From: Chitinophaga oryziterrae
GTDB taxonomy: Bacteria; Bacteroidota; Bacteroidia; Chitinophagales; Chitinophagaceae
Direction: 5' to 3'
NCBI RefSeq assembly: GCF_009758125.1
Contig: NZ_WRXO01000007.1
Coordinates: forward strand, 248,001-312,000
Length of the DNA: 64,000 bases
A program made the translations under genes and the position numbers. This document shows, in pieces, positions 1 through 9,038 of the stretch. The notes under the pieces are model-generated. The model saw only the letters and a program-made list of their open reading frames with translations, was not told the origin of the DNA and ran no database searches. Every line of letters begins with the position of its first letter. The first letter of the stretch is position 1.

Positions 1-954
1 CTTATCATCATGATGTTGTGTTCTTGCCAGCTCACCGATATTATACATGCCTTCACCAGCCATATCTGTTGCCCTTGCATCACCGATATGTGTGTTATGC
101 TCCCACACAATCACTTTGGCATTCTCTCCATGAAATTTCAATAGTCTGTCCAGTGTCTCTGCCATGTGGCGGTCCCGTACATTCCAGCTATGTGGTCCGC
201 CTTCAACCATCGCGCGGTAATATTTTTCTGCATTTACCGTCACTAATGCATTTTGTTCAGCGCTTAATACATTTTCATGATCGGTATTATATGTTGGCAT
301 CTTTTTTTGTATCACTTTCAGTAATTCTACTACTTCACGCTGGCATAACACCGGCACAAACTGTGACGCTTCCGCATAGGAAATCCCTTCTTGTCCGTAA
401 GGTTCAAAACAATGGAATGCTTTTTCTGCTACTATTAATGCTGCGGGATCGGTTTTTTTCAAATACTGCATAATACTTTCCATGCTTTCCCAAAGGCTGT
501 AAACGTCCAGACCATAAAAGCCGACCTTGCTATTGGCAGGTAAACCGGTATTATGTTTTTGCAACCAGTCGGCTAATGCTACTATTTCCCAATTAGCCCA
601 CATCCAGGTGGGCCAGCGGTCAAATGCGTGCAAAACTTTAAAAGCGCTTTTATTCTCAATATCATACCCTTTTACAAAACGGTTTAACCGGTAGCAATCA
701 GGCCAGTCACCTTCAACCGCAATAAAATTGAAGCCTTTTTCCTCCACCAGCTTTTGGGTAATATGGGCTCTCCAGGTATAATATTCATGTGTACCATGGC
801 TTGCTTCACCGAGCATAACAATATTTGCATCCCCTATACGTTCAAACAATGGCTGCAGGTCTGCTTTGCTCTTTAATGGATAAGCCCATTGCTTAATGGC
901 GCTTATTATTTCTGGTTCATTAATGATTGCCTGTTTGGTAAAATGACTTGGCAT
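1..954 (-). CDS. Erythromycin esterase family protein (3' end outside window)
   Basis: This reverse-strand frame is open from an ATG at 954 to the window edge, giving 318 codons without a stop; the C-terminus lies outside. The protein has the family pattern of the EreA/EreB-like esterases: MLGEASHGTHEYY near residue 46, then EGDWPDCYRLNRF, and a later VWEHNTHIGDAR block. In characterised members these His and Glu residues form the active site that opens macrolide lactones. Many chromosomal relatives have unknown substrates, so resistance is not implied. There is no signal peptide, so it is probably cytoplasmic. It is divergent from the phosphoribosyltransferase at 1122. Genes of these two families often sit together or are fused, which supports a functional link of unknown nature. 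Confidence 0.85.
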   Translation of the reverse strand, partial: MPSHFTKQAIINEPEIISAIKQWAYPLKSKADLQPLFERIGDANIVMLGEASHGTHEYYTWRAHITQKLVEEKGFNFIAVEGDWPDCYRLNRFVKGYDIENKSAFKVLHAFDRWPTWMWANWEIVALADWLQKHNTGLPANSKVGFYGLDVYSLWESMESIMQYLKKTDPAALIVAEKAFHCFEPYGQEGISYAEASQFVPVLCQREVVELLKVIQKKMPTYNTDHENVLSAEQNALVTVNAEKYYRAMVEGGPHSWNVRDRHMAETLDRLLKFHGENAKVIVWEHNTHIGDARATDMAGEGMYNIGELARTQHHDDK

Positions 955-1121
955 AATCCTTAAATTTTAACCTGTTATTAATAAGACCCCCCATAGTAAT
1001 TGGTTAGCCAAAGGAAAAGAATTTTATATTTTGGGGCAATGAGAATGATCAATGGTTGCATTGATGGTTATCATTGCCCTGGTGCAAGCACACTAATACA
1101 TTTGTTTAAAATGCAACAGCT

Positions 1122-1754
1122 ATGTTTCGTGACAGATTGGAAGCTGGTTTAATGCTGGCAGTAAAATTGGAAAAATATAAAAAGGACTCCGGTATAGTGC
1201 TGGCGATACCCCGGGGTGGAGTTCCTGTTGCTTATATTGTCGCTAAAGAACTGGGGGTTCCCCTTGAAGTGATTCTGACAAAAAAAATCGGCCACCCTTT
1301 AAACAAAGAATACGCCATAGGTGCGGCAAGCCTCAATGATTATTTTATTACACACGGTAACGGAGTACCTGAAACTTATATTCAGCAGGAGTTAGAGAAA
1401 ATAAGGACAAGGTTGAAAGAGATGTATAAAAAATTCATGGGCGATAAAAGCCCCGAGAAGCTGGAAGGAAAAACAGTGATTGTAATTGATGATGGAATGG
1501 CAACTGGTAACACTATGCTGGCTACGGTAAATATCCTACGGAAAAGCAGGCCGGGTAAAATTGTGATTGCCGTACCCGTAGCATCAAAAAATGCAGTAAA
1601 TAAATTAGCCAACAAGGTAGACGAAGTAATCGCAATATTGGTGCCAGAGGAGTTTTATGGTGTTGGCGCCTTTTACGAAGATTTTGCACAGGTAACTGAT
1701 AAAGAAGTGATGTATTACCTGGAAAGGTGGAAAGGATTGAAAATGACAGGATGA
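1122..1754 (+). CDS. Phosphoribosyltransferase family protein
   Basis: A 210-residue type I phosphoribosyltransferase. The PRPP-binding signature is clear: VIVIDDGMATGNTML around residues 118-132, with the two acidic residues that bind the ribose of PRPP. The N-terminal half carries AIPRGGVPVA and a KKIGHPLNKEYAIGA stretch typical of the stand-alone family found beside erythromycin-esterase or dienelactone-hydrolase-like genes. The protein is soluble with no signal peptide. The base acceptor cannot be told from the sequence. It is divergent from the esterase gene at 954 across about 170 bases. A short inverted repeat, AGGGCT-ATAAC-AGCCCT at 1802-1818, follows the stop and may act as a weak terminator. 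Confidence 0.85.
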   Translation: MFRDRLEAGLMLAVKLEKYKKDSGIVLAIPRGGVPVAYIVAKELGVPLEVILTKKIGHPLNKEYAIGAASLNDYFITHGNGVPETYIQQELEKIRTRLKEMYKKFMGDKSPEKLEGKTVIVIDDGMATGNTMLATVNILRKSRPGKIVIAVPVASKNAVNKLANKVDEVIAILVPEEFYGVGAFYEDFAQVTDKEVMYYLERWKGLKMTG

Positions 1755-1958
1755 ATTTCATCACTAAAGAAGAACACCCGCAATCATTCAACTAAAATCA
1801 TAGGGCTATAACAGCCCTGAAGGCGTTGTTTGCAATATGAAGATCCCATTCCCGCACCCCTGATGGTATTAATATCTCCCCTGTAAACCGGGCCATACAG
1901 TATGGAATGTATACTACGGTTTATCTAAAAGCTGCTATCACCTCAAATATAATTGCTA

Positions 1959-2034
1959 TATAAGCCCACCCTAAATAAGGTGGGCTTATAGGGGGCTATG
2001 AGTGGGCTTATATAGGGCTTATATAGGGCTTATA
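1959..2034. repeat. 12-bp hairpin followed by three 11-bp direct repeats
   Basis: The gap 1755-2250 holds no gene. It contains a perfect 12-bp inverted repeat, TATAAGCCCACC at 1959-1970 and GGTGGGCTTATA at 1979-1990, with an 8-base loop. Just after it, the unit GGGCTTATATA repeats head to tail at 2004-2014, 2015-2025 and 2026-2034 (the last is shortened). The direct repeats share GGGCTTATA with the right arm of the hairpin, so the array probably grew from it by slippage. The role is unknown; the hairpin could terminate transcription from 1754. Confidence 0.7.
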
Positions 2035-2084
2035 CTACCTGATGAGTAGCTTAAAAATGACATGATTAGGTAGCCATTTGCATC

Positions 2085-2127
2085 TGAACGTGTTCAGAAG
2101 CGGACAGCTTTGTGTCGAAAATGAACA
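2085..2127 (+). promoter_or_regulatory. Dyad elements upstream of FtsX-type permease gene
   Basis: Two adjacent imperfect dyads lie about 125-160 bases before the permease start: TGTTCAGAAGCGGACA at 2091-2106 and TGTGTCGAAAATGAACA at 2111-2127. They have the form TGTnTC-n5-nGnACA expected of a dimeric activator or enhancer site. A similar dyad lies upstream of the second large permease gene (27830-27846), at a similar distance from the start. The regulator is not identified. A sigma-54 promoter with correct -24/-12 spacing was not convincing here. Confidence 0.35.
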
Positions 2128-2250
2128 AGCCGGGCTTTCATGAAATAAACTATTATATTGTAAATCAATAACATAGTTGTTCGGCACTGTCTTGGCGCAC
2201 AGTTCCCGCAAATCCTGTCCGTTTCCATTTCAACGAATTAATGAGATATT

Positions 2251-4629
2251 ATGATCAGAAATTTCTTCAAAGTCGCTTACCGGAATCTTCTGCGTAGTAA
2301 AGGTTTTTCTACAATTAATATTATAGGTCTTGCAGTAGGCATGGCTGCCGCAATACTTATCTTACTGTGGATACAAGACGAAAAGAGCTACGACGAGTTT
2401 CATGAGAATAAAGGCAGGATATACGAGGTATGGAATCGTGTTCCGTTTGAAGGCAAGGTCGACTGCTGGAATACCGTGTCCGGATTAACGGCCCGTGCCA
2501 TGGAAAAGGATTTGCCTGAGGTAGAGCGTGCTGTACGTGTAAATTCGAATGATAATTTTCTTTTTTCAGTTGGTGAGAAAAAAATGATGAAGTCGGGAGT
2601 TACGGTTGATACCGGTTTTCTCCAGATGTTCAGCTTCCCGATGCTGAAAGGTAATCCTCTTACAGCACTGAATGATATGCATTCGGTAGTGCTTACCGAA
2701 AAGACAGCTAAAAGTTTATTCGGCAATGAAGAGGCAATGGGGAAAATTATTAAGATTGAGAATAGGGATAATTTCACTGTTACCGGTATTCTAAAAGATT
2801 TGCCTGACAATACAAGGTTCGATTTTGAATACTTACTGCCCTGGTCATCTTTAAAATACAGGGAAGGGGGGGATCTTGGCTGGAACGATAACAGCACCCC
2901 CACTTATGTGATGCTGAAGCCAAATGTAAATTATGCTGCTGTTGCTCCTAAAATAAAAGAATTGAAACAGCATTACAATGACGAAGCAAAAACGATGAAA
3001 TGGGAGCTGTTTATTTATCCCCTTAGCCGCTGGCGCTTATATTCAAGTTTCACTAATGGTGTGGAAGACAATGGGGGACGTAGCACATTCATTAAAATAT
3101 TTAGCATCATCGCGGGGTTAATATTATTGATTGCATGTATCAATTTTATGAACCTGAGTACCGCACGTAGTGAAAAGCGGGCAAAGGAAGTAGGGATACG
3201 AAAAGTTGTGGGTGCCCAGAAAAGCTCTCTTATCAGCCAGTTTATCGGGGAATCTGTTTTTATCGCTTTTCTGGCGGGTATCGTAGCTGTCATTATTGTT
3301 CTGATAAGCCTACCCGCTTACAACCAGCTTACGAACAAAAAACTATTTGTAAACTTTGGCAATATCTATACATGGATTACATTTATCGGGTTTATCCTGT
3401 TCACCGGTTTACTGGCCGGCAGTTACCCCGCATTCTTTCTTTCAGCGTTCCAGCCCGTTAAGGTATTAAAAGGTACATTTAAAAAAGCAAATGCATTAGT
3501 AACGCCAAGAAAAGCGCTGGTTGTATTGCAGTTCACATGTGCGACCATTCTTATCATCTGTACTATTGTCGTAAAACAACAGATAGATTACGGCCGTGAC
3601 CGCGAAACAGGGTATAACAGGGATAATCTTATTTACCATTTCATGACGGGCGATATACCTGAGAACTACACATTGATAAAAAATGAACTGATCGAATCAG
3701 GTATTGCGGAATCCGTTACAAAAACAAACTCCCCGCTTACTGAAAGGTGGAGTAATGGATGGGGACAGAGTTGGGCAGGAAAGAACCCGGATGATAAAAC
3801 ATCGTTCGACCGGTATTTATCTGATGAAGGATTGGGTGTTACTGCGGGACTACAGTTTGTACAAGGCCGTGATTTCGATTTGAAGAAATTCCCTACCGAT
3901 TCAACAGGGCTGATTATAAATGAATCATCGCTGAAAGTAATGAAGTTCAAAGACCCGCTTGGTAAAGTTGTAAGCGACCTTGGTATTGACTGGCATATTG
4001 TAGGGGTTATTAAAGATTTTATTCTTACCAGCCCTTATGAGCCAACAAGACCGATATTAATATGCGGTGCGAAGAGCAGCTTCATGACTTTCAAAGTGAT
4101 GCAGATAAAACTAAACAGGAATAACTCTACTGCAAAAGCTCTGAAAAAGGTGGAAACGATTTTCAAAAAATACAACCCGGAATATCCATTTGAATATAAA
4201 TTCGTAGACGAGGCCTATGCGCGGAAATTCGACAATGAACAACGCCAGGGAACTTTAGCCGCGTTATTCGCAGGACTTACCATTTTCATTTCATGCCTTG
4301 GTTTATTTGGTCTTGCTACATATATGGCAGAAAACAGGATAAAGGAAATTGGCGTGCGAAAAGTGTTGGGCGCATCTGTAACCAGCATTACTGCTTTACT
4401 ATCTAAAGATTTTGTGAAGCTGGTCATTGTTTCATTTTTAATAGCAGCGCCATTATCATATTGGAGTATGTATAAATGGTTGCAGGATTATGAGTATCGT
4501 GTTAGTATTCACTGGTGGGTATTTGCTGTTGCGTGTTTCTTATCAGTAGCAATTGCAATATTAACTGTAAGCTATCAGGCTATCAAAGCGGCGTTCATGA
4601 ACCCGGTGAAAAGCCTCAGAAAAGAATAA
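2251..4629 (+). CDS. FtsX/MacB-type ABC transporter permease
   Basis: A 792-residue permease of the large Bacteroidota type. The N-terminal transmembrane helix (INIIGLAVGMAAAILILLWI, about residues 23-42) is followed by a MacB-type periplasmic core domain. Next come three helices with the FtsX signature near residue 310 (NLSTARSEKRAKEVGIRKVVGA), a second periplasmic domain, and a second FtsX block near residue 690 (ENRIKEIGVRKVLGASV) with three more helices. It ends KSLRKE, as is typical. These proteins work with a separate ABC ATPase in mechanotransmission-type export or lipoprotein and peptide transport. No ATPase gene is adjacent, so its partner is encoded elsewhere. A strong hairpin lies downstream. 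Confidence 0.88.
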   Translation: MIRNFFKVAYRNLLRSKGFSTINIIGLAVGMAAAILILLWIQDEKSYDEFHENKGRIYEVWNRVPFEGKVDCWNTVSGLTARAMEKDLPEVERAVRVNSNDNFLFSVGEKKMMKSGVTVDTGFLQMFSFPMLKGNPLTALNDMHSVVLTEKTAKSLFGNEEAMGKIIKIENRDNFTVTGILKDLPDNTRFDFEYLLPWSSLKYREGGDLGWNDNSTPTYVMLKPNVNYAAVAPKIKELKQHYNDEAKTMKWELFIYPLSRWRLYSSFTNGVEDNGGRSTFIKIFSIIAGLILLIACINFMNLSTARSEKRAKEVGIRKVVGAQKSSLISQFIGESVFIAFLAGIVAVIIVLISLPAYNQLTNKKLFVNFGNIYTWITFIGFILFTGLLAGSYPAFFLSAFQPVKVLKGTFKKANALVTPRKALVVLQFTCATILIICTIVVKQQIDYGRDRETGYNRDNLIYHFMTGDIPENYTLIKNELIESGIAESVTKTNSPLTERWSNGWGQSWAGKNPDDKTSFDRYLSDEGLGVTAGLQFVQGRDFDLKKFPTDSTGLIINESSLKVMKFKDPLGKVVSDLGIDWHIVGVIKDFILTSPYEPTRPILICGAKSSFMTFKVMQIKLNRNNSTAKALKKVETIFKKYNPEYPFEYKFVDEAYARKFDNEQRQGTLAALFAGLTIFISCLGLFGLATYMAENRIKEIGVRKVLGASVTSITALLSKDFVKLVIVSFLIAAPLSYWSMYKWLQDYEYRVSIHWWVFAVACFLSVAIAILTVSYQAIKAAFMNPVKSLRKE

Positions 4630-4653
4630 AAGGACTTTCCTGAAATTCCTCAG

Positions 4654-4712
4654 ATGCTGTTGTCTTCGCCTGGCAGGCTACCGCCCGGCCTGCCAGGCGA
4701 AGACAACAGCAT
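4654..4712. terminator. Long perfect hairpin (25-bp stem)
   Basis: A 25-bp perfect inverted repeat: left arm 4654-4678, right arm 4688-4712, with a 9-base loop TACCGCCCG. It starts 24 bases after the permease stop, so it probably ends that transcript, although no run of T follows. The stem is longer and more perfect than an ordinary terminator and could also be a dispersed REP/MITE-like element. No second copy was seen in this window. Confidence 0.6.
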
Positions 4713-4836
4713 TAACACCCAGAGAAGGCGACGGCATACTTTACGTTCTTCAAACTTTCTTTATTAAAATAAATTTTGTACTTTTTCTGAAGTCGTTGTG
4801 AAAAAAAAATCGGGACAGTATAAAATACAGTGAATA

Positions 4837-7800
4837 ATGATAAAGTATCTGAGGCCAGCCATCTGCTGGGTATGGTGTGCTTTCTTTACACTAACCAATT
4901 CTTTTGCCGCACTTCCTCCGTCGCTTACCTACCTGGGCATTGAACAGGGGCTTTCTAATAATGCTGTTACCAGTATTTACCAGGACCATAATGGGTTTAT
5001 GTGGTTTGGTACCTACGATGGATTAAACAGGTACGACGGATATACCTTCACTATTTACAGGAATGAATTCAATGATACAAATTCCGTAGCCAACAACAGG
5101 ATAGCATGCATCACTGAAGACCGGCATAACCGCCTGTGGATAGGTACCCGTGGTGGCGTCAGTATTTACAGCGATGCTACCGGCCGTTTCTCCGGCCTCA
5201 ACTATCTCCCTTATAAAGGCTCCAGGGAAAAAAAGATCGAGGCCTGGGTAAATGCTGTCAAACCCGGACTAAAAGAAACCGTTTTCATCGGCACCAACGG
5301 AGAAGGGTTGCTTATTTACAATGGTGGAGGCGCTGCCAGACAGGTACCGCTCTGGAACGGAAAAGCTGTTACTACGCAATATGAAGTCATGTCGGTGGTA
5401 ATGGATGCAACCCAGCGGACCTGGCTGTTTGTGCGTAATGTAGGGCTTTGTCTTTATGATGATAGCCATGGCAGGGTGAGAGTGATCAATGACAGTATCA
5501 GGAACGGTATTGTCCTCGAGACGGATAATAACGGACAATTATGGCTGGGTACAGATGAAGGATTGTATAAATACCAGATCGCTTCCAATGTATTTACAGG
5601 AGTGCTGACAACACATTCCAAAAGGGTAGTGGACCTTTTTACCGATAAACATAATACGCTGTGGATAGCTTCCGATGGGGAAGGTGTTTTTATGATGCCG
5701 CTTGCTACCGGCAAGATTACGAGCCTGACATCGCCGCAAAACAAGGAACTGCTTACCAGTACGGCAGTGTTCTCTATATTTGAAGATCATGAAGGCCGCA
5801 AATGGATCGGTACCCTGCGCGGTGGTATCAATATCCTTGATCCTAAAAGGACCGGGTTTGCCAGTGTCACACATGACCCCCTGAACCCCAATAGCCTGAT
5901 CAATGATTTTACCCTGTCACTTTGCGAAGATGCGGAGCATAATATATGGATTGGTACTGATGGGGGCGGACTTAGTATCTGGAACCGGAAACTCAACCAG
6001 TTCACCAACTTTAAACACCTGGCTGGCAACAACCCTTCGCTGTGCAGCGATTTTGTGACCAATATTATCAGTGATTTCCAGCAAAATATATGGATCTCCA
6101 CCTGGGGAACGGGCATCTATCGCTATAACAAAACGACCCGCTCTTTTGAACACTTTCCCTGTTTTGATCAGCAGAGCGGGAGAGAGGATAAAAATACCTG
6201 GGCCTTATATGAAGATGCAGAAAAAAACCTGTGGGCAGGCGTTTGCACCAATGGACCACTATACCGGTTCAACCGGAAGACCAACCGTTTTGAGGTGTTC
6301 GACCGCAACCTCACTAACATTCTTACAATGGCGGAAGACCGTAACGGTAATTGCTGGGCTGGGACCTACACATCCCTGATAAAGATTGACAGGATTACCC
6401 GGCGGCACCAGGTATTTAATATTGGTTATCCCGTCCGGGCCTTTCACGAGGACAGTGTCGGTAATTGCTGGATAGGCACCGAAGGTGGCGGACTGCTACT
6501 GTTTAACCCGCAAAACGGCAACTATACACGATTCAACAAGACTAATGGCCTTTCCAATAACTCCATCCTGAAAATACTGGAAGATAAAAGCGGTAATTTA
6601 TGGATCAGCACATTTTATGGTATCTCAAAATTCAATCCGAAGCAAAAGACCTTCAAGAACTTTTCGCAGTCGGATGGACTTCTATCCAATCAGTTCAACT
6701 ATAATGCTGCCCTGGCCCTGCCATCCGGTGAGTTTATCTTTGGCGGGATTAAAGGGCTGAACATTTTCTACCCCGATAGTCTACAGTATTCTTCAAATAT
6801 GCCCAAAGTACTGCTGACGGGCCTTAAGATCGACAATGTTCCGGTAGAGCGTGCAAAGGAATATGTTGCGGAAAGCGCACAGGACCATATTATGGCACTG
6901 AAGATCCCTTATAACAAGGCCGTGATCGCTTTTGACTTCGTAGCCCTGGAATACTCGGCCCCGGACAAGATAGATTACGCTTATTATATGGAGGGATGGG
7001 ATAAAGGGTGGAATTATGTAGGAAAGTCAAGAACAGCCAACTACACCCGGTTGCATGAAGGGAGCTATACCTTCCGGTTAAAGTCTACCAATGCGGAAGG
7101 CGCCTGGAATAAGCGGGAATACACCCTGCAAATAACCGTGTTGCCACCCTGGTACAGGAGCTGGTGGGCCTACCTGCTGTATATGACTGTTATTGCCGGC
7201 CTGGCGTACACATACCTCCGGTATAAAGCGCAAAAAACAAAGCTGGCATTTGACATCCGGCTGGCCCGGCTGGAAACTGAGAAAGAAAAAGAGCTGAATG
7301 AAAAGAAACTGGCCTTTTTTACCAATATATCGCACGAGTTCAGAACACCTCTTACACTGATCATCAATCCTGTTAAGGAGATGCTTAACAGCAGTGAAAG
7401 AACCACCGGCAACGGCCTGGAGGTAGTGTACAGGAACGCCCGCCGCCTGTTAAGCCTTGTAGACCAGTTGCTACTGTTCCGCAAAGCCGACAGCGAGACC
7501 GACAAACTGAAAATAACCCGGCTCGATCTCCACAATCTTTGCAATGAGGTGTACCTGTGCTTTAGCCAGCAGGCCAGAACAAAACGCATTAACTATACGT
7601 TCAATTCCCCCGGGCAGCAACTGGAGGTATATGCAGACAGGGAAAAGATAGAGATCGTGCTGTTTAACCTGCTTTCCAACGCATTGAAATTTACGCCGGA
7701 AAACGGAACGGTCAGCTTTGACATAAGCGAAGACGATACTGACATCATCATCACTATCATGGATACCGGCTGCGGCATTAACGAAGACGCCAGCCAGCGG

Positions 7801-8919
7801 CTGTTTGAAAAATTCTACCAGGTAAAGGAAGATCGTCTGCCCGGAAAAGCCGGTTTTGGTATCGGGCTATACCTGTCAAAACATTTTATTGAGCGTCATA
7901 AAGGACATATATCCTTTACCAGTACAACCGGACATGGAACCTCGTTTATGATACGGCTCAAAAAAGGCACTCTCCATTTCGGCGGACAATATATTTTCGA
8001 GGAGATGGAGAAAGACCCTGCACTGCTGGAAGAGCTGATGGGCAACATTCCCACTGAAATGCCTCCGGCCCGCCTGGCGGCAGAAATAGAACAAAGCCCT
8101 ATAGGCGATATTATCTCCGGTAAACGGTCTATACTGGTAGTGGATGACAATGCGGAGATCAGGGATTACCTGCAACTGCTTTTTAGCGAAAAATTCCTTT
8201 TCCATGAGACAGATAACGGGGAGGATGGGCTGAAGATGGCCCGGGAATATTGCCCGGATATTATCATCAGCGATGTGTTCATGAAAGAAATGAGCGGGGT
8301 GGAGTTATGTAATTTTATTAAAAAAGACCCCTCCCTTAACCATATACCGGTTATACTGCTTACAGCCAGCCCCTCACAGGAGATCAAACTGAAGGGTATT
8401 GAGTGCGGGGCAGATGACTATATCGTAAAACCATTTGAAAAAGAGCTGCTGATCGCACGTATTGACAATATCCTCCAGAACAGGAATGTGTTGCAACGCT
8501 ATTTCTTCGATAAGATCACCCTTAAAAAGAACGATGCCCGGATTTCTACGGAATACAAGAATTTCCTGGAACGATGTATCAGCATAGTGGAGAACAACCT
8601 GGATAAAGATACTTTTACCATCAAGGTACTGGCTGCCGAAATAGGTATGAGCCACTCCAATCTTTATAAGAAGGTAAAATTGGTGTCCGGGCATTCGGTA
8701 AATGCCTTTATCCGGTTTATCCGCTTGCGCCGGGCGGCGGTATTGCTGTTAAGTACCGGCTGTAATGTGAACGAAGCGGCCTTCGGGGTAGGCATCAGTG
8801 ACATGAAATACTTCAGGGAGCAGTTCTCTGGACTCTTTGGTATGAACCCTTCTGAATACATAAAAAAATACCGGAACTCCTTTAACAATGATTTTAATGT
8901 AGTGAACTGGAAAGAGTAG
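4837..8919 (+). CDS. Hybrid two-component system sensor/regulator (HTCS)
   Basis: A 1360-residue one-protein signalling system of Bacteroidota glycan loci. In order: a signal peptide (about residues 1-24); two periplasmic beta-propellers built from Reg_prop repeats (WFGTYDGLNRYDG, WIGTDGGGLS and similar); a Y_Y_Y domain (about 690-765); one transmembrane helix (about 770-792); HisKA with the phosphorylated His in SHEFRTPL (H833); HATPase_c (DTGCGI, GFGIGLYLSK); a receiver with phosphoacceptor Asp in IIISDVFMKEMSG (D1146); and a C-terminal AraC-type DNA-binding domain. The periplasmic part normally binds an oligosaccharide, and the HTH then activates the locus. It lies directly upstream of SusC/SusD and GH43, which it very likely controls. 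Confidence 0.95.
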   Translation: MIKYLRPAICWVWCAFFTLTNSFAALPPSLTYLGIEQGLSNNAVTSIYQDHNGFMWFGTYDGLNRYDGYTFTIYRNEFNDTNSVANNRIACITEDRHNRLWIGTRGGVSIYSDATGRFSGLNYLPYKGSREKKIEAWVNAVKPGLKETVFIGTNGEGLLIYNGGGAARQVPLWNGKAVTTQYEVMSVVMDATQRTWLFVRNVGLCLYDDSHGRVRVINDSIRNGIVLETDNNGQLWLGTDEGLYKYQIASNVFTGVLTTHSKRVVDLFTDKHNTLWIASDGEGVFMMPLATGKITSLTSPQNKELLTSTAVFSIFEDHEGRKWIGTLRGGINILDPKRTGFASVTHDPLNPNSLINDFTLSLCEDAEHNIWIGTDGGGLSIWNRKLNQFTNFKHLAGNNPSLCSDFVTNIISDFQQNIWISTWGTGIYRYNKTTRSFEHFPCFDQQSGREDKNTWALYEDAEKNLWAGVCTNGPLYRFNRKTNRFEVFDRNLTNILTMAEDRNGNCWAGTYTSLIKIDRITRRHQVFNIGYPVRAFHEDSVGNCWIGTEGGGLLLFNPQNGNYTRFNKTNGLSNNSILKILEDKSGNLWISTFYGISKFNPKQKTFKNFSQSDGLLSNQFNYNAALALPSGEFIFGGIKGLNIFYPDSLQYSSNMPKVLLTGLKIDNVPVERAKEYVAESAQDHIMALKIPYNKAVIAFDFVALEYSAPDKIDYAYYMEGWDKGWNYVGKSRTANYTRLHEGSYTFRLKSTNAEGAWNKREYTLQITVLPPWYRSWWAYLLYMTVIAGLAYTYLRYKAQKTKLAFDIRLARLETEKEKELNEKKLAFFTNISHEFRTPLTLIINPVKEMLNSSERTTGNGLEVVYRNARRLLSLVDQLLLFRKADSETDKLKITRLDLHNLCNEVYLCFSQQARTKRINYTFNSPGQQLEVYADREKIEIVLFNLLSNALKFTPENGTVSFDISEDDTDIIITIMDTGCGINEDASQRLFEKFYQVKEDRLPGKAGFGIGLYLSKHFIERHKGHISFTSTTGHGTSFMIRLKKGTLHFGGQYIFEEMEKDPALLEELMGNIPTEMPPARLAAEIEQSPIGDIISGKRSILVVDDNAEIRDYLQLLFSEKFLFHETDNGEDGLKMAREYCPDIIISDVFMKEMSGVELCNFIKKDPSLNHIPVILLTASPSQEIKLKGIECGADDYIVKPFEKELLIARIDNILQNRNVLQRYFFDKITLKKNDARISTEYKNFLERCISIVENNLDKDTFTIKVLAAEIGMSHSNLYKKVKLVSGHSVNAFIRFIRLRRAAVLLLSTGCNVNEAAFGVGISDMKYFREQFSGLFGMNPSEYIKKYRNSFNNDFNVVNWKE

Positions 8920-8940
8920 TCCATTTTACCAGTTTCCCCC

Positions 8941-9038
8941 CCTTTTTTGATCATTTACCCCCGGTGGTTTCCGGGTTAGTGGGCATATACTTGCACTCAA
9001 CAATGAATATTTTCCACGGTACAAAAATTTAATTTGTC
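8941..9038 (+). promoter_or_regulatory. Putative promoter/operator region of the SusC operon
   Basis: The gap between the HTCS gene and the SusC gene contains a small inverted repeat, CCCGG at 8960-8964 and CCGGG at 8971-8975, followed by TATACTTG at 8986-8993. The latter resembles the Bacteroidota -7 element TAnnTTTG. HTCS proteins usually bind just upstream of susC, so this is the expected place for the operator. The match is weak and no -33 element is clear. Confidence 0.3.

Noticed and set aside
18-473. Long plus-strand frame at the left end
   Set aside because: It is antisense to the erythromycin-esterase-like gene, which has clear family motifs on the minus strand; the frame has no protein-like pattern.
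2004-2034. CRISPR-like short repeats
   Set aside because: The units are directly adjacent with no spacers and only 11 bases long; no cas genes are present.
2190-2215. Sigma-54 promoter before the permease at 2251 (TTGGCGCACAGTTCCCGC)
   Set aside because: The GG and GC elements are 14 rather than 12 bases apart, so the match fails on spacing.
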